Part shown: positions 36,905 to 48,269 of the stretch, one piece after another
Numbering within the stretch: the first letter of the stretch is position 1
How the letters are laid out: the number at the start of each line of letters is the position of its first letter
The notes under the pieces: generated by a model
Database searches by the model: none
What the model saw: the letters and a program-made list of their open reading frames with translations, nothing else
Told to the model about the DNA's origin: nothing
Assembly: GCA_963556495.2 (NCBI GenBank)
Contig: OY747704.1
Span: 35,794,001 to 35,858,000, forward strand
Origin: Valencia hispanica
Lineage: Eukaryota; Chordata; Actinopteri; Cyprinodontiformes; Valenciidae
Reading direction: 5' to 3'
DNA: 64,000 nt
Translations under genes and position numbers: made by a program

Positions 36905-38829
36905 TAAAGTGCTTTGCAAAAGCATTCATATCCCCTCTTTTATATTTTGTCACATACCAGCCACAAACTTAAATGTATGTTGTTGGGATTTTATGTAATG
37001 GAACATAACTGTAATGCTTACTTTTGAAGATAAATAATTGTAAATGATTTTCAAAACCTTACGTATATAAATCTGAAAAGTGTGGTGTCCCCTTGCATTC
37101 AGACCCCTTTATTCTGACACCCTTAAATAAAATTCAGTTCAGGCAATTGCCTTGAAAAGTCATCTAGTTATTAAATAGAGTCCACCTGGGTGTAATTTAA
37201 TCTCAGTATAATAAATAATTTTTTCTGTGAAGGCCTCTGTGGTTGGTTACCACACCAACCAAACCATAGATAAAAGTGTAAAGAAGTTTAAAGTTGGGTT
37301 AGTTATAGAACAATATTCCAAGCTTTTGCCAGTAGACAAAACACTTTTCAGTTCTTCAGAATAAAATAAAAACATTCTCTATTGACCTACAGTGTAGAAA
37401 CTCAGGTGTCACGGCAGCAAGTCAAATTATCAGGAAATGGCAAGAGTATAACTGAACTTCAAACCCGCAAAGACATGGCCATCCATTTAAACTGATAGGC
37501 TAGGTAAGGATAACATTATTCAAAAAGCCAAAAGGCTCATGGTAACTCTGGAGGCGCCGCAAAGGAAAACTATTAGTTACACACTCTACAAATTTGGCCT
37601 TAATGGAAGACAACTATAAATGCCATGTCCCATTGCATTTTAGTACAAACTATTTAGGAGACACTGAAAACAATTTGAAGATGTTGCTTTAGTCAGATGA
37701 GACCAAAACTGAATTTTCTGGCCTTATTAACATTGCACAATACTTACACATGGTGGTGACTGCTTCATGTCATGGCAACACTTTACTTAATTCAAAAAAA
37801 GGGAAGGTGGTCATAATCCAACTGGGAACCTGTGACAAGACTGATGTTCACAGACTATTTCCATTCTGACTGACCTTGAGATACTTTGAAGAGTAAATGG
37901 GCAGAAATGTCAGTTTCTATATGGACAGAGCTGGTAAAGAGGTAAGTCAATTTCTGCGCCAAGTTGTGATTTATTTTTAAAAATGTGATGGAAATTTGTG
38001 CGTCACATTTAAACATACTAAGAGACTTGCTCACATTTCAAACACGGAGGACACTGGCAGCGCAGCTGGTGAGATGGAAAAACTGTGAATTTAACCCACA
38101 TTTTCATACTCGTAGAGCCTGTCACACACACGAACACACAATCAACAGTCAACCCCCATCCCCGTCTCTGACCTGAGAATAAAAATCTGAATGTTTTTAC
38201 TTTAAATGTCCTGTTCTGTTGGGAGGTGCTCAGAAATCGTGTCTCAGTACCAAGTAGCAGCCCAACAGATTTACATTCACAAGTTGAGCATTACGGCATT
38301 TGCTGCAATACTCAACTTGATATATGTGTAAGGAATCTTTTTTAGAATTTACTGTGTTTTTTTAAAGATATTATGGACACTGGGACAGCAAATAAAGGGG
38401 AACAAAGAAAGAAAATGAAGAGATATAGGAAAACAAAGTTAAGAGGGAAGATGGTAAGTTGAAGATACAAGAGGGGAAGGGGAGATGAGAGAGATGAAAT
38501 GAGAATCTGAATGAAAATATGTTGCATTGAAGAATTATATTACAGTATGTTCATATGTACGTCTTCAGATTATATAGCAATTGCACTTATTGGTGATGAG
38601 TAGAAATATAAATACTGCAGTGACACTCATGTATAATGCTGCACAATGGATGCTCTGGCGCTGATTGAAGATCAGCCAAAGGCAGCATCTGGATGGGGGA
38701 AGTTTTAAGAGATTTCATACTTTATATTTATTGTTATTTGTTTTATCACTTGTGCTGCTGCTTTTATTTTTTATTTGTATCTCTTTACTCGTGTTGTTAA
38801 ACATTTTCTTATTGCTAACTATAATTTTG

Positions 38830-38912
38830 TCTGTTATTATGAAGCACTTTGGTTGCTTGTTGGCTGTGTAAAGCTCTGTATAGATAAACATTGATTGATT
38901 GATTGATTGAAA
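38830..38912 (+). repeat. LINE/SINE-like 3' tail captured in copy 1
   Basis: AAGCACTTTGGTTGC, GTGTAAAGCTCTGTATAG and a GATT-unit microsatellite (about 38893-38910) resemble the 3' ends of L2-type LINEs and their SINEs. The same stretch appears reversed in copy 2 near 39572-39640 (CAATCAATCACTCAATC, CCAAAGTGCTTCACATT), so the tail was already inside the Harbinger-like element before it copied. Confidence 0.55.
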
Positions 38913-39204
38913 TACAAAGTTTTTTCGTGCATATATGTCACCCATAAACACATTACAGTCTATGTGGAATTGTACTATCTCTGCCTCTCGGTTGCCATGG
39001 TTACCCATGAAACACCCAGTATCAGCCTGCTTAAATCTATGCAGAATATTCAGTAGGCACTTTGCATTGACCATTTATGGCAGAAAGTGGGTGTGTAGTG
39101 GGTGGGATATGATCCAATATCACTTGAGCACATTTCTAGGGAGAGTGTGATTTATAAAGCGGAAATTGTGTGCAGCTGTGCTTACTCAAAGTTTTATAGA
39201 TCTG

Positions 39205-40517
39205 GGGTCTCATTTATAAAACTTTGCGTAGAATCATTACTAAAACCGTACTTAAGCTCAGCAACTTTTTTTTACTTACGCCTGCCTAGTAAGTTTCGGA
39301 TCTATCAAACTTGGAGTACGCACAGCTGCACGCACTTTCCGCTTGATAAATCCAACTCTCCCTAGAAATGTGCGCAGGTGTTTTTGGATCTTATCCCGCC
39401 TCCTACACACCCACTTTCTCCCATGAACGGTCCATGCAAAGTATCTAGTGAATATTCTGCATAGACTTAAGCCAGATAATATAGGGCATTTCACAGGTAA
39501 CCGTGGCAACCGAGAAGCGGAGAAAGTAATTCCACAGAGACAGCTGCAGTCTCAGAGGCACGGTAAACTGTTTTATTTCAATCAATCACTCAATCAGCGG
39601 TTTACTCAGCCAAAGACAGCCAAAGTGCTTCACATTAAAAGACAAAAATACAGTTGCAAAAAGAAAATGTGTGACAAGAAGAGAGTAAAAAGATTTAAAA
39701 ATGTAATAATAAAAGCAGCACAAGCAAATAAAAAGGACAAGAACAATAAAGTTTCAATTAGGCCTATATGATTACTTCTTGTAGCAACACTAAGACTGGG
39801 ATTTATTAAACCAAATAAAACTAGATATTTAAAGCATGACAGAAAAGGTGCGTTTTAAGTCTAGGTTTTTAATAAGTATAATCCTTGCAAAATATTGATT
39901 TGAGGTCACAAACAAACGGAACAGCTGCAAGTGACACAGCCTTGATGCAGCAGCGTTCCTGATATAAATAAGAAGAGCGGGGGACGGGGTACACGGTTCC
40001 AGTAGATCTAACACCGGGTCCAGTTCAGCACATGGATCTAATAAGACTGCTTTAAGGAATCTACACCGGGTCCCCCATCCGGATGCTTCCAGTGGCGTGA
40101 TCTTTAATGAGCGCCAGCATCCATTGTGCATCATTATGCAGGGGACGCTGCAGTATTCCTACTTCACACAATTAATTCACCAATAAGTGCAATTTCTATA
40201 TAATCATATAATCATTCAGATTCTCATTTTTATCCTCAGTTCAGAGACGAGATGGGGGGGTGACTGCTGGTTGTTTGTCTGTGTGCGCAAAGCTCTACAA
40301 GTTTGAAATTGTGGCTTTCATTTTTGCCATCACTCCTGCTGCGCTGTCAGTGTCCTCTGTGTCCACAAAGTGCGTAAGCAAGGTCCTTAGTGTGTTTAAA
40401 GTTGCGCACATTTTTCAGTCACGTTTTTTTCTATAAGTCCCAGACTTTGCGTAGAAAGTTGCTTACGTGGTTTTCAGACCCCGTTTTGTGCGTAAGCAAG
40501 CTTTATAAATGAGACCC
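39205..40517 (+). mobile_element. Harbinger-like element copy 2, inserted in copy 1
   Basis: Begins GGGTCTCATTTATAAA at 39205 and ends with its exact reverse complement at 40517. Both sides carry CTG (39202-39204 and 40518-40520). Joining the flanks across one CTG gives GATCTGAAAC, matching GATCCGAAAC at the equivalent site inside copy 2, so insertion site and duplication are confirmed by the homologous copy. Length 1313 bp. The minus frame 39276-39509 and a plus frame in copy 1 (38935-39150) are homologous but probably reflect DNA similarity, not a kept protein. Confidence 0.82.
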
Positions 40518-40712
40518 CTGAAACTTTGTGTAAGTTAAACATTTTTGATGGGCTTAAATACGGTTTTAGTCAGGATTCTACGCAAAATTTTATGAATGAA
40601 ACTACTTTGCATTGGTCTGTCACATAAAATCCCCCCAAAAAACATCCATGTTTGTGGTTGTAATGCAACAAAACATACAAAAATTAAAGCGATGTGACTA
40701 GTTTCACAAGAC

Positions 40713-42424
40713 TGATTTTCCAGTGTTTCCGTCTTTCAAAGATTTACATTAGCTATAAGGTCACATAATGTGTTGACATCAGAGAAGATAAATGATTGAC
40801 GATAACAAACTCTTACTTTTCTAATTTCAGTGGGAAACGTTTGGTTTTTAAACTTTATTTTGTAAAGGGGTTTAACTGGATTTGACTCAGCTTTTCATTG
40901 CCTTATTTTTTAAAGTTGATCCAAGTTGAGCTGGCCACAAGTTGCAGTTCAATGTAAACATAGATCATAATGACAGCAAATGTTATACAAGGGAGGTTTT
41001 TAAGTAGCTATTTAATGCAAACTTGTCTGTGGCCTCATTGCTGTATTCTTCACGACCCAATAAATGAGAGAGAGAGAGGAGCCCCATCAATACTCTGATT
41101 TACCTTGGTCTAGGTGTGTATGTGTATGTGTAAGTGTGTGTGTGTGTTTGTGTGTATTACTAGGACCATGTGTGAGACAGAGTTACTCTCCAGAGTGTTT
41201 GCACACAAACACACACTGACAGCCTGGTTGCCGCAGAGCGTGTACTTGAGAAAGGACACCTGAGTTTTTAAATCAGTCTTGTTCTCTTTTTTTCTCCACA
41301 GTTTGCTGTTCGCTCTAGTTTTATAGTCCTGTTTCTTTATCTGTCTTTTAATCTTTCTCTCTAGTCCCTCCTTTTTTAACTCCTGTGTTTTTACCTGTTT
41401 TTCTTCGGTTCCCTGTGTTTTTGTGTATTTCTCCTTTTGCTCGACCTTTACCTGTTGTAGCTGTGTATTTTGCACCCCAATGCACTCAAATTTAACCATC
41501 TAGCTTTTATTTGATCATCCATCGAAGATGATTCATGGTGTCATTTTCAGATGGACCAGAAATGTCCCTTTGATACACAACATATGTTTCCTCAATCAGC
41601 CTTTAATGCTGTCTCTGGTAATTGTTTTCTTCAAAGGCATCTGCCAACTTCTATCTCACTATTCGTGCCTTACCTTCTGTTGTTTTCTCAGATGTCTATG
41701 GGTGGACAAACACTACAGTCTTTTTTTTCATAGGATTAGCGATTTAGCCCTAATTAAGCCGCCCCACATACATTGACAAGTCCATGGTAGATATTCAACG
41801 CCGTAGCAATTCCCCCATGTTTTCTTCGCAGCGCCCCATGTTGAAAATTTGGCTGGTGTGGTAATTCTCACTCCTCTTAATTAGATCAAGGAATGTGTGA
41901 GATGTGTTGTACTGTTTATCCACCCATTAGAGCCCATTAGAAAGTAGGGATGCACTCCCCAAGCTCTTTAAGTAAGCTGTATGGACAACGACACTGTTTG
42001 ATGTTTTGGCAGAGTGTTGCATGAAAGCATATTGCAGCTTCGCTGCTAGGGTGCAGATTTCTAAGCTTCAGTTCACAATTTTATTTATTTGAAGCTAATG
42101 AGGACGTCAATTAGCGTTTCTTTATACTGAAGATGTAGTATAATGTATGTGACAGACATACAAAATAAAGGTTCAAAGGTTTTACCAAGGAAAGGACAAA
42201 CTCCTTTTTAAAATGACACACAGTGTTTTATGTGTATTTATTCCAGCAAGTCAAGGTCTTTTTTGGACAGTTCAGAAATGTGCAGTTTTTTATTATGAAT
42301 GGCACAATCAATCAATCAAACCCCTCACAGTTTACTTTTTTTTTAAAGTCCTGCAAACTGAGGATCTATATCATTAGAGCTCATCCTAGTTCACATTTCT
42401 TTCATCTTGAAGATTATCCTAAAA
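40713..42424. other. Non-coding stretch with GT microsatellite
   Basis: A GA repeat lies near 41067-41080 and a GT-rich microsatellite at about 41113-41157. The 129-codon minus frame at 41110-41499 is partly this repeat and Lys-rich low complexity. No gene supported. Confidence 0.5.
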
Positions 42425-42938
42425 CGGGGGTCAGCAACCTTTTTAGTTCAAAGAGCCACTTTTTCTACCACCGCTACAAAATAAAATGTCTAGAGCCGCA
42501 AAAAAAGAGAGTTTATAACTATGTACTAAATAAATTGTTGTGTATTTTGAAATTTACAGAAATGTAAACTAAAATGTATTTCTTTTTTTAGATTTTAGAA
42601 AAAAATGAATCATCTAACTTTTACAACAGGAAAAAATCTATTTTGTCAAATGAAGCCGGCTAAGTGAGCCCTTTCCATAGAAATGGAGAATTAGGAAAGA
42701 TGGGTAACCTTAACTTGAAATTTACAGCACATTGCTTGAAGCTAAGAAACATTAAATCACTTTAAAAGCCTTATATGTTTGGTGTTCTTATGTTGCAAAT
42801 ATTCAATCCAGATATTTCATAAAAACATAAACTGCTAACAGGACCCTTTCTTGTTATCTTTTTAAAAAAAATCAATTTTATTTGGTTTTATAAGAGCCAC
42901 AGTGGAGGGGCCAGTGAGCCACAGGTTGCAGACCCCTG
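42425..42938. mobile_element. Small non-autonomous hAT element
   Basis: The left end is CGGGGGTCAGCAACC; the right end reversed is CAGGGGTCTGCAACC, then CTGTGGCTC. Sub-terminal GAGCC/GGCTC blocks occur on both sides. These are typical ends of Charlie-like hAT elements. Flanking 8-mers TCCTAAAA (42417-42424) and TTCTAGAA (42939-42946) agree at six of eight positions and resemble the nTCTAGAn preference of hATs. The AT-rich interior has no transposase. Confidence 0.75.
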
Positions 42939-42946
42939 TTCTAGAA

Positions 42947-45395
42947 TATGTTCATGTTTGCCTCATCTTGTTCTTCAAACAGCAGTTTGAATAAGGGCTA
43001 GAAATAGCACATCAGAGCAATAATTTTGAAGTCTGTTGAGAGAAAATGTGCCTACTACATATTTCTATAATTAGCTTTACATTTACTTTTATTGCAAATA
43101 TTTTCTAATCATTTTATCTGTCTCAATACATCTTAAATATGTATACAGTATGGAAAAAAAATTTTTTTTAAGGTCCAGTCCTCCATTCATTTGTTCTGTG
43201 GAAGAAGCTCAATTGAGCTGCTTGCATTTAGAATGTCTTCCTTTTATTCATGGGTCATATATTACGACCGTGTTTAAGAGTTGAATTACAGCAGATGAGG
43301 CTCCAATCCGTCTATCAGTCTCTGATTTCAGACTTCCATCACTGGTATAAAATAAAGAAGCCATCAAAATATTTGAACTCCTACGCTTTAAGCGACTGAC
43401 ATCCGACAGTGAGGGAGCAACCCACCTTTTTTCAGTTGAGAACAGGGTCTCAGAAGAGCCCTGCCCTAGTAAACATTGACTAACATAACGTACTGTAGCT
43501 AGACTTTGTGCCAAGAACAGGGACCCAGCTCCTATTTTGGTGACACAAGGACTGAATTGATTTTGAAAGGCATCTCTGGCCACCTATACTGCCACAGCAA
43601 ACACCCCACAAAATGCTTTGGGGAACATGACAGTGAGCATTCTCCATACATGTGGATGGAAAAACACCTGTGATCCCCTTAGCAACTCACCAAGGGTGAG
43701 CCACATCACTAATTTGATCTTTTTAAGTTTTAGATGTTATCTGAAGATAATGACATATTTGAATAAATCAGATACCCTATTTTGTCTTTCTAAAATAGAT
43801 GAACTGTGGTTCAATTATGTTGTGAGCACTGTGAGCAGTGGTTCTCAAACGTTTTATAAATACCAATTCTGTAATTGCCAAGCTTTACAAGTGACACTAT
43901 ACTGGCAGACATATTAAAACAGTAGTACAACAGAACTTATAAAATGAAGAATAAACAAATGTTCTTATCCCGAAAGTGTGAATTTAGAAAAAGTGAGAAG
44001 TTCAAAAGTTAGTCTCTGACCTGACCTTAAAATCAAATACAGCTGCCCAGTAAAAAACACACACGAACAGTGCAATGCAATCACATTTGGTAAACACGTG
44101 GCTTTGGTGGTTGAAGAAAAGATATTAGCTTGCATTTCTAACAGTCTTTGATTGGTCACCTAAACTTTTTAAAGCTTTATACCCTGCTAGTAATTTATAC
44201 AAAAATCTCTACCAGTACCGGTGGTAAGTTTACCACATTTTGGAGAACATGGAACCAAAGCATCAGCATAACACAGTAAAAGTACTTTCTTTAGATAATT
44301 TGCCCAGTTGCACTCACAAAGTAAAAATTTTTTGCCTAAAAGGAACAAATGAGTACTTTTTTTTTGCGGTAACTTTGTTCCAACCAGCTCTCCTCTGTTT
44401 GCAGGTTGACAGTTTAAGCACATGTGCAGCTGGTAGAAGTAGCAGGACAGTTGTTATAGTCCATGCATTCAGCTAGCTGTGTGCTGACTAATTGCATTTC
44501 TGCTGACATGCTCAACACTGCGTTTCATTTTATATTAAGTTGCAAGCCGGGACATGCCGAAATGCGATGAGAGCACACGGGCATCATGTTGCACTCGCGC
44601 ACACCGGGAGCCAATATACATTCCACAGACACATGCTCATGCATATGTACGCAGCACACAGTAAAAAAAAGAAAAGGAAAGAAAACACACACACACGTAC
44701 ACACACAGAACCATTGTGTTAGAAAATGTCAAATCCGCTCACTTTCCCTCGAGGTTCAGTGTCAGATGAGATTTTGTTTCTTTGCTGAACACTGCACAGT
44801 TGGTCCCGGCGTGATTTCGGCTGCATGTGTGTGAGATTGAGAGCTACAGAGAGAAGAGGGGCAGTGATGAGATATGTTGCATAAGGGGGTGCAGTGGAGT
44901 GTGAAAAAGAACAGGTGGCTCCTTTTTCTGCCATCTAGCTTTATGTGCCATCTTCCCTATTGTGTCTGCGTGCGTGTGTGTGTATGTGATAAAGAGTGAG
45001 AGCCCGTGTCCTTGTGAGTTAGGATTTAAACATACCATAATAACATATCTCCATAAATGTGCTGCCTTGTTCTGCTGCTCTTTGAACGTGTATGTTTGCT
45101 CTTTGAAGAGCTACGGTTCGTTTAGAAACAATTAGATGAGACTACAGAGACCCAAAGAGATGGTTCTCCAAATGTCATCCAATTAACAACCTTTCGCAAA
45201 CACCGGACAGAACTCTCTCATGTTGCCTGTCTCTTCATTTTTCTCTGTCTGTGTTTTGTTCTCAAATAATCCCTACTCTCTCGAGGGAGACATGTTCGGT
45301 GACTAACATTTGAGAAATGGCAGGTTGTGTCACACACTCGCTGACAAAAAGAGCAGAGTGAGTTGTTCTCAGTGAAGCCTCTCTGATATCTGTCT
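42947..45395. other. Non-coding stretch before the host exon
   Basis: Apart from a possible LINE fragment at 43259-43400 and an AC-rich stretch near 44683-44708, nothing is recognisable. If the exon at 45418 is real this is the 3' part of its upstream intron. Confidence 0.45.
43259..43400 (-). pseudogene. Possible LINE reverse transcriptase C-terminal fragment
   Basis: Within a 111-codon minus frame, the stretch YTSDGSLKSETDRRIGAS followed by SAVIQLLNTVV resembles a LFTSDGRxExEIDRRIGAASAVM block I know from fish LINE reverse transcriptases. The N-terminal two-thirds of the frame (43400-43583) is not recognised. This may be a short truncated LINE or chance similarity. Confidence 0.4.
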
Positions 45396-45417
45396 TTTTT
45401 CCATCTTCCTCTCTCAG
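45390..45417 (+). other. Splice acceptor with pyrimidine tract
   Basis: TGTCTTTTTTCCATCTTCCT followed by CTCTCAG is a strong polypyrimidine tract and AG, placing the exon start at 45418. Confidence 0.7.
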
Positions 45418-46134
45418 ATCAGCCTGCCAGGCCGGTGGTCAGGACTCGGCAGCAGCAACTACAACCTGGCTCCAAGGGAGCGAAGGGTGGTGCGGGGAGC
45501 ATCAGTGGCACAAGGAGGGGACCACTATAACCAACACCACCCTTACCACTGCTGGCCCACTGCTGCTCCAGAGCGCCACACTGCCAAGGAGGAGCGCCAC
45601 CATCACCAGGGAGCTGGTAACGCTGCTGTTAATCTGACTTCTGGCTCCTCCAACCCGCCCTTGGCCCAGACCTCACCCACCACACCAGCCCAGCCCAGTA
45701 CATATCAGTCCCCTGGGTCCAGCTCAGCTTCACCTCCCATCTTCATGCAGCCTGAGAGGGTTTCCTCCTCCTCTGAGTCCTTAACTCCAGGAGGAGTTAC
45801 CCCTCTGTCCGGAGGGGTAAAGAGAGGAGGCGGGGATCACCATCCTCTAAGCCTCATCCCTCGTGCAGTCGGGGCCAGTGCTTCTTCAAGCCTTCACAGT
45901 CTCGCAAGCAGGGGGAGCTCCACACAGAACATCTCATCATCAGACCGGGCTTCACCGACACCTCCTACACCTTCGTCAGTGTCCTCCTCTTCCTCCTCCT
46001 CCCCATTCACCGGCCGTTTAGGACAACCACCTCGCGGCCCTCTGTCTCTGCATAGCTACAGTCGGAAAAACGTCTTCCTCCAGCATTCCCTGCACACGGC
46101 CGAACTGCAAGCCCTCACGCAGAGAGACAGTTGA
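45418..46134 (+). CDS. Terminal coding exon of an unassigned Ser/Pro-rich protein
   Basis: From the acceptor at 45417, an uninterrupted frame of 238 codons runs to TGA at 46132-46134. It begins ISLPGRWSGLGSSNYNLAPR, has a basic patch (RERRVVRGA), then a His-rich part (NQHHPYHCWP, ERHHHQ). A long Ser/Pro/Thr/Gly-rich segment with a poly-Ser run (SSVSSSSSSSP) follows. The end is the more ordered RKNVFLQHSLHTAELQALTQ. There is no transmembrane segment or catalytic motif. The composition fits a disordered cytoplasmic tail or scaffold C-terminus. GC content and codon use rise sharply against the flanks, and no retroelement similarity is seen. I do not recognise the family. Earlier exons must lie upstream; none was found in this window. 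The exon phase at the acceptor is assumed to be 0. Confidence 0.7.
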   Translation: MSLPGRWSGLGSSNYNLAPRERRVVRGASVAQGGDHYNQHHPYHCWPTAAPERHTAKEERHHHQGAGNAAVNLTSGSSNPPLAQTSPTTPAQPSTYQSPGSSSASPPIFMQPERVSSSSESLTPGGVTPLSGGVKRGGGDHHPLSLIPRAVGASASSSLHSLASRGSSTQNISSSDRASPTPPTPSSVSSSSSSSPFTGRLGQPPRGPLSLHSYSRKNVFLQHSLHTAELQALTQRDS

Positions 46135-47299
46135 TGCCAAAAAATCCATCCAAGCCATAAGCAGCCATATCATCAACTTAAGTTATTATAAGGGTGATTG
46201 TTTGGGAGAAAACACTGCTGCTACTTCTGTTATACTTGCGCCAAACTCACCCATAAAAGAAGAAGAAAATAAAAACAATCCCCCCCATCCTTCATCACCT
46301 GCGCTTACAATCACTCTCCAATCCAGACCAGCCCTTCATTCACTTGTTTAGAAATTTGCTTGATTTTACACGCGCACACACACATCAGGCGGTGAGATTG
46401 AAAAAAGGCACTCACCCGTCTATCATTGCTCCCACGTTGTGTCATGCTGACAGTTCAGATGAGCTTACGCCCACAGACACACAAACTCCACACAAACACA
46501 GTCACCCACAGTCAAACACACACTTTGACACAAAGACGTCGCCTGTGATATCTCTGCTCGGCCATCTGCACCAACAGCACGGCGGTAAAACTGAATGAAA
46601 AGACGAGGTGTCTGCATTGTTAAAGCTCAGTCCATTATTTGACTGCTTTTAACAGTGAACCCATTTGCTGCTGAAGAACTTTTGGACCTGACTGTGATTT
46701 GAGCTCGTGATCATGTTTTCTCAGACTGCCAAATCTCACATCGAATCAATTCCTCATTCCACACGGGTCCAGATAAAGGTACTTCAATCCTTGTAATACT
46801 GCATGCTTTTTTAACATTTTTGTGAGAAAAAAACCACAGCTGGGCATTTATTACTGCTGCAACTTAAAACTCATTACAACATAAAGTTTCAGTATGATCT
46901 TTCATGTCAGTGTTTTTAAAAGGGATTCAGATCAGTCAAAACTTCCATGACATTAATTAACCTGTTTGTATAGTCTTTTGAGAGAATAATACCTCATATG
47001 TATTTATTGCTCACCACTTTTTTAATTGCAGGGATACAAGGTCAAACTATAATCCACAATATACTGTATAAGATAAGTTTCCCGAAAATAGTAAGGTTAA
47101 AATAAAATTTGAACAAACCAGGACCTGGATAAGCTATTCTTATACTAGAGTTTAAACAAAACAGTTTTTTTATGTTTGACACACTTTTCAAAGATAAGCA
47201 TCAGCGCTTGGAATGAAAACCTGAGCCGGATATTGGCAGCAGCTATCTACCGGTGCTTAGCTGAATGACATCAAACTGAAGAATAGATAGATAATCGCA
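46135..47299 (+). other. Probable 3' UTR and downstream flank
   Basis: Follows the stop codon directly. AATAAA signals occur at 46268-46273 and 47101-47106; the first would give a short 3' UTR. An 84-codon frame at 46344-46598 is CA/AC-rich low complexity. No other gene seen. Confidence 0.5.
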
Positions 47300-47720
47300 T
47301 TAAAGGGATAGCTTGGATTTTTTATTCTTAAAGTTCTTAATAATAATTCTCTTACCTGCTGTAGAAAGATACCATATTACAGTGAGTTTGTTGAAAAGGA
47401 AACAATGCAGTAGAAGGATAGCAACTTCAGAGATAAATCCCCCTTTTAGTTGATTTTAGCTTTTTAAAACAATTTCAACAGGACATGCTCAGATTCATGG
47501 AATATGATACATTAACAGTTATTATAGGTTTACAGTTTCACAAGATACTTTTGTTATGTCTGCTGCAGGTTTCTCATCCAAACAGCATCTGTTTTTGCCC
47601 CATAAATTACTTTGGTTGAGGCTAACAGCTGCACCAGTCGGCCTGGTAAGCTGTGACTTGTCAGCCCTCTCTAAGTCCCCCTAGAGTGGAGTACACTTTT
47701 GGCCTAATTTTAATTTAAGC
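47300..47720 (+). mobile_element. Possible left part of a TTAA-type repeat
   Basis: TTAA at 47300-47303 is followed by AGGGATAGCTTGGATTTTTT, then TACCATATTACAGTGAGTTTG and GAAAAGGAAACAATGCAGTAG, which resemble a dispersed fish repeat. A matching right end was not found, so the extent is a guess. Confidence 0.35.
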
Positions 47721-48267
47721 TGCTAGGTTTCTGTGCCTTTCCAGATCTCATTCAATTAGCTCTTCGGGCAGCATCAGCTGGCGTAGTTTTAGTGTAGCAA
47801 CTGTTAAGTTTAAATCAACTTTGCACATTTTTTTAACTGAAGATGCTAGTAAGGTGAGTTCCTCTTCAGACGATTTATTTGAAGATTTGTCAGTTGCATC
47901 ATGCTCAAACGAGGACCAGTCTCGGCCAGGAAAATGGTAAAGTATTGCTGGGCATAACTTTGTTTTGTTTAATAACAATGACTTGTCAGCAAGATCACAA
48001 TTGTGGACCAGTTCTTTATCAGCCCACACGAGCTGTTCATGCTTCATCCACATGATGATATCAGCCAGATGACCTTGTTGTCTTTGCTGCCGCTGCATCT
48101 CAGGCAGACAGCAGCTCCAAAGTGAGATACTACATCTCCTCAGCCTCAGAGGCTGACTGGTCATGCAGTCCTGACCCGTAGAGTGTTGCAGATATGTTTT
48201 CATACCCCTCTACAGGCGTTTTCCTTTAAATGACAATTTTCAATCTCGACACAACCCAGACATTGTG
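47721..48267. other. Unrecognised stretch with a 151-codon minus frame
   Basis: The minus frame 47748-48203 starts at an ATG and has Leu/Lys-rich and Gln/Arg-rich parts (EMQRQQRQQGHLADI), but no domain I recognise and no splice context. It could be a degraded transposon frame or chance. Confidence 0.35.
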
Positions 48268-48269
48268 TG

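Larger units (their letters stand above)
37940..40600 (-). mobile_element. Harbinger-like element copy 1 (outer), interrupted by copy 2
   Basis: The minus strand of 37940-39201 aligns block by block with the plus strand of 39205-40517, which is the second copy. Examples are GGTTGCCATGGTTACC (38990) with GGTAACCGTGGCAACC (39497), and GCATCCATTGTGC in both. Its missing end lies beyond copy 2 at 40521-40596, where AATACGGTTTTAGTCAGGAT and TCTACGCAAAATTTTATGAA correspond to the reverse of 39215-39260. Copy 1 therefore continues across copy 2. Its outer left terminus appears to lack the last 40-50 bp. No transposase was recognised. Confidence 0.75.
36907..40712 (+). mobile_element. Tc1-like relic split by a 2.65-kb nested insertion
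   Basis: After TA at 36905-36906 comes a decayed terminal repeat, AAGTGCTTTGCAAAAGCATT. It is followed by TTTTGTCACATACCAGCCAC and GTCCACCTGGGTGTAATTTA, all blocks also present in the 5411-7016 element or its relatives. Transposase remnants follow, including GTCAGATGAGACCAAAACTG (WSDETK block) near 37692. They stop near 37939 at the block AGAGCTGGTAAAGAG. The opposite inverted repeat resumes only at about 40600 (CTACTTTGCATTGGTCTGTC, then CATGTTTGTGGTTGTAATG) and ends near 40712. Some 3' transposase sequence is missing. No frame is intact. Confidence 0.75.

Noticed and set aside
38935..39150. Frame homologous to the minus frame 39276-39509 (GRKWVC, TFLGRV)
   Set aside because: Similarity is explained by the two inverted DNA copies of the same element; no evidence of protein selection.
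41110..41499. 129-codon Lys/Gln-rich minus frame
   Set aside because: Low complexity, partly translated GT microsatellite.
47748..48203. 151-codon minus frame
   Set aside because: ATG start and good length, but no domain, no neighbours and no codon signal; may be a decayed transposon frame.
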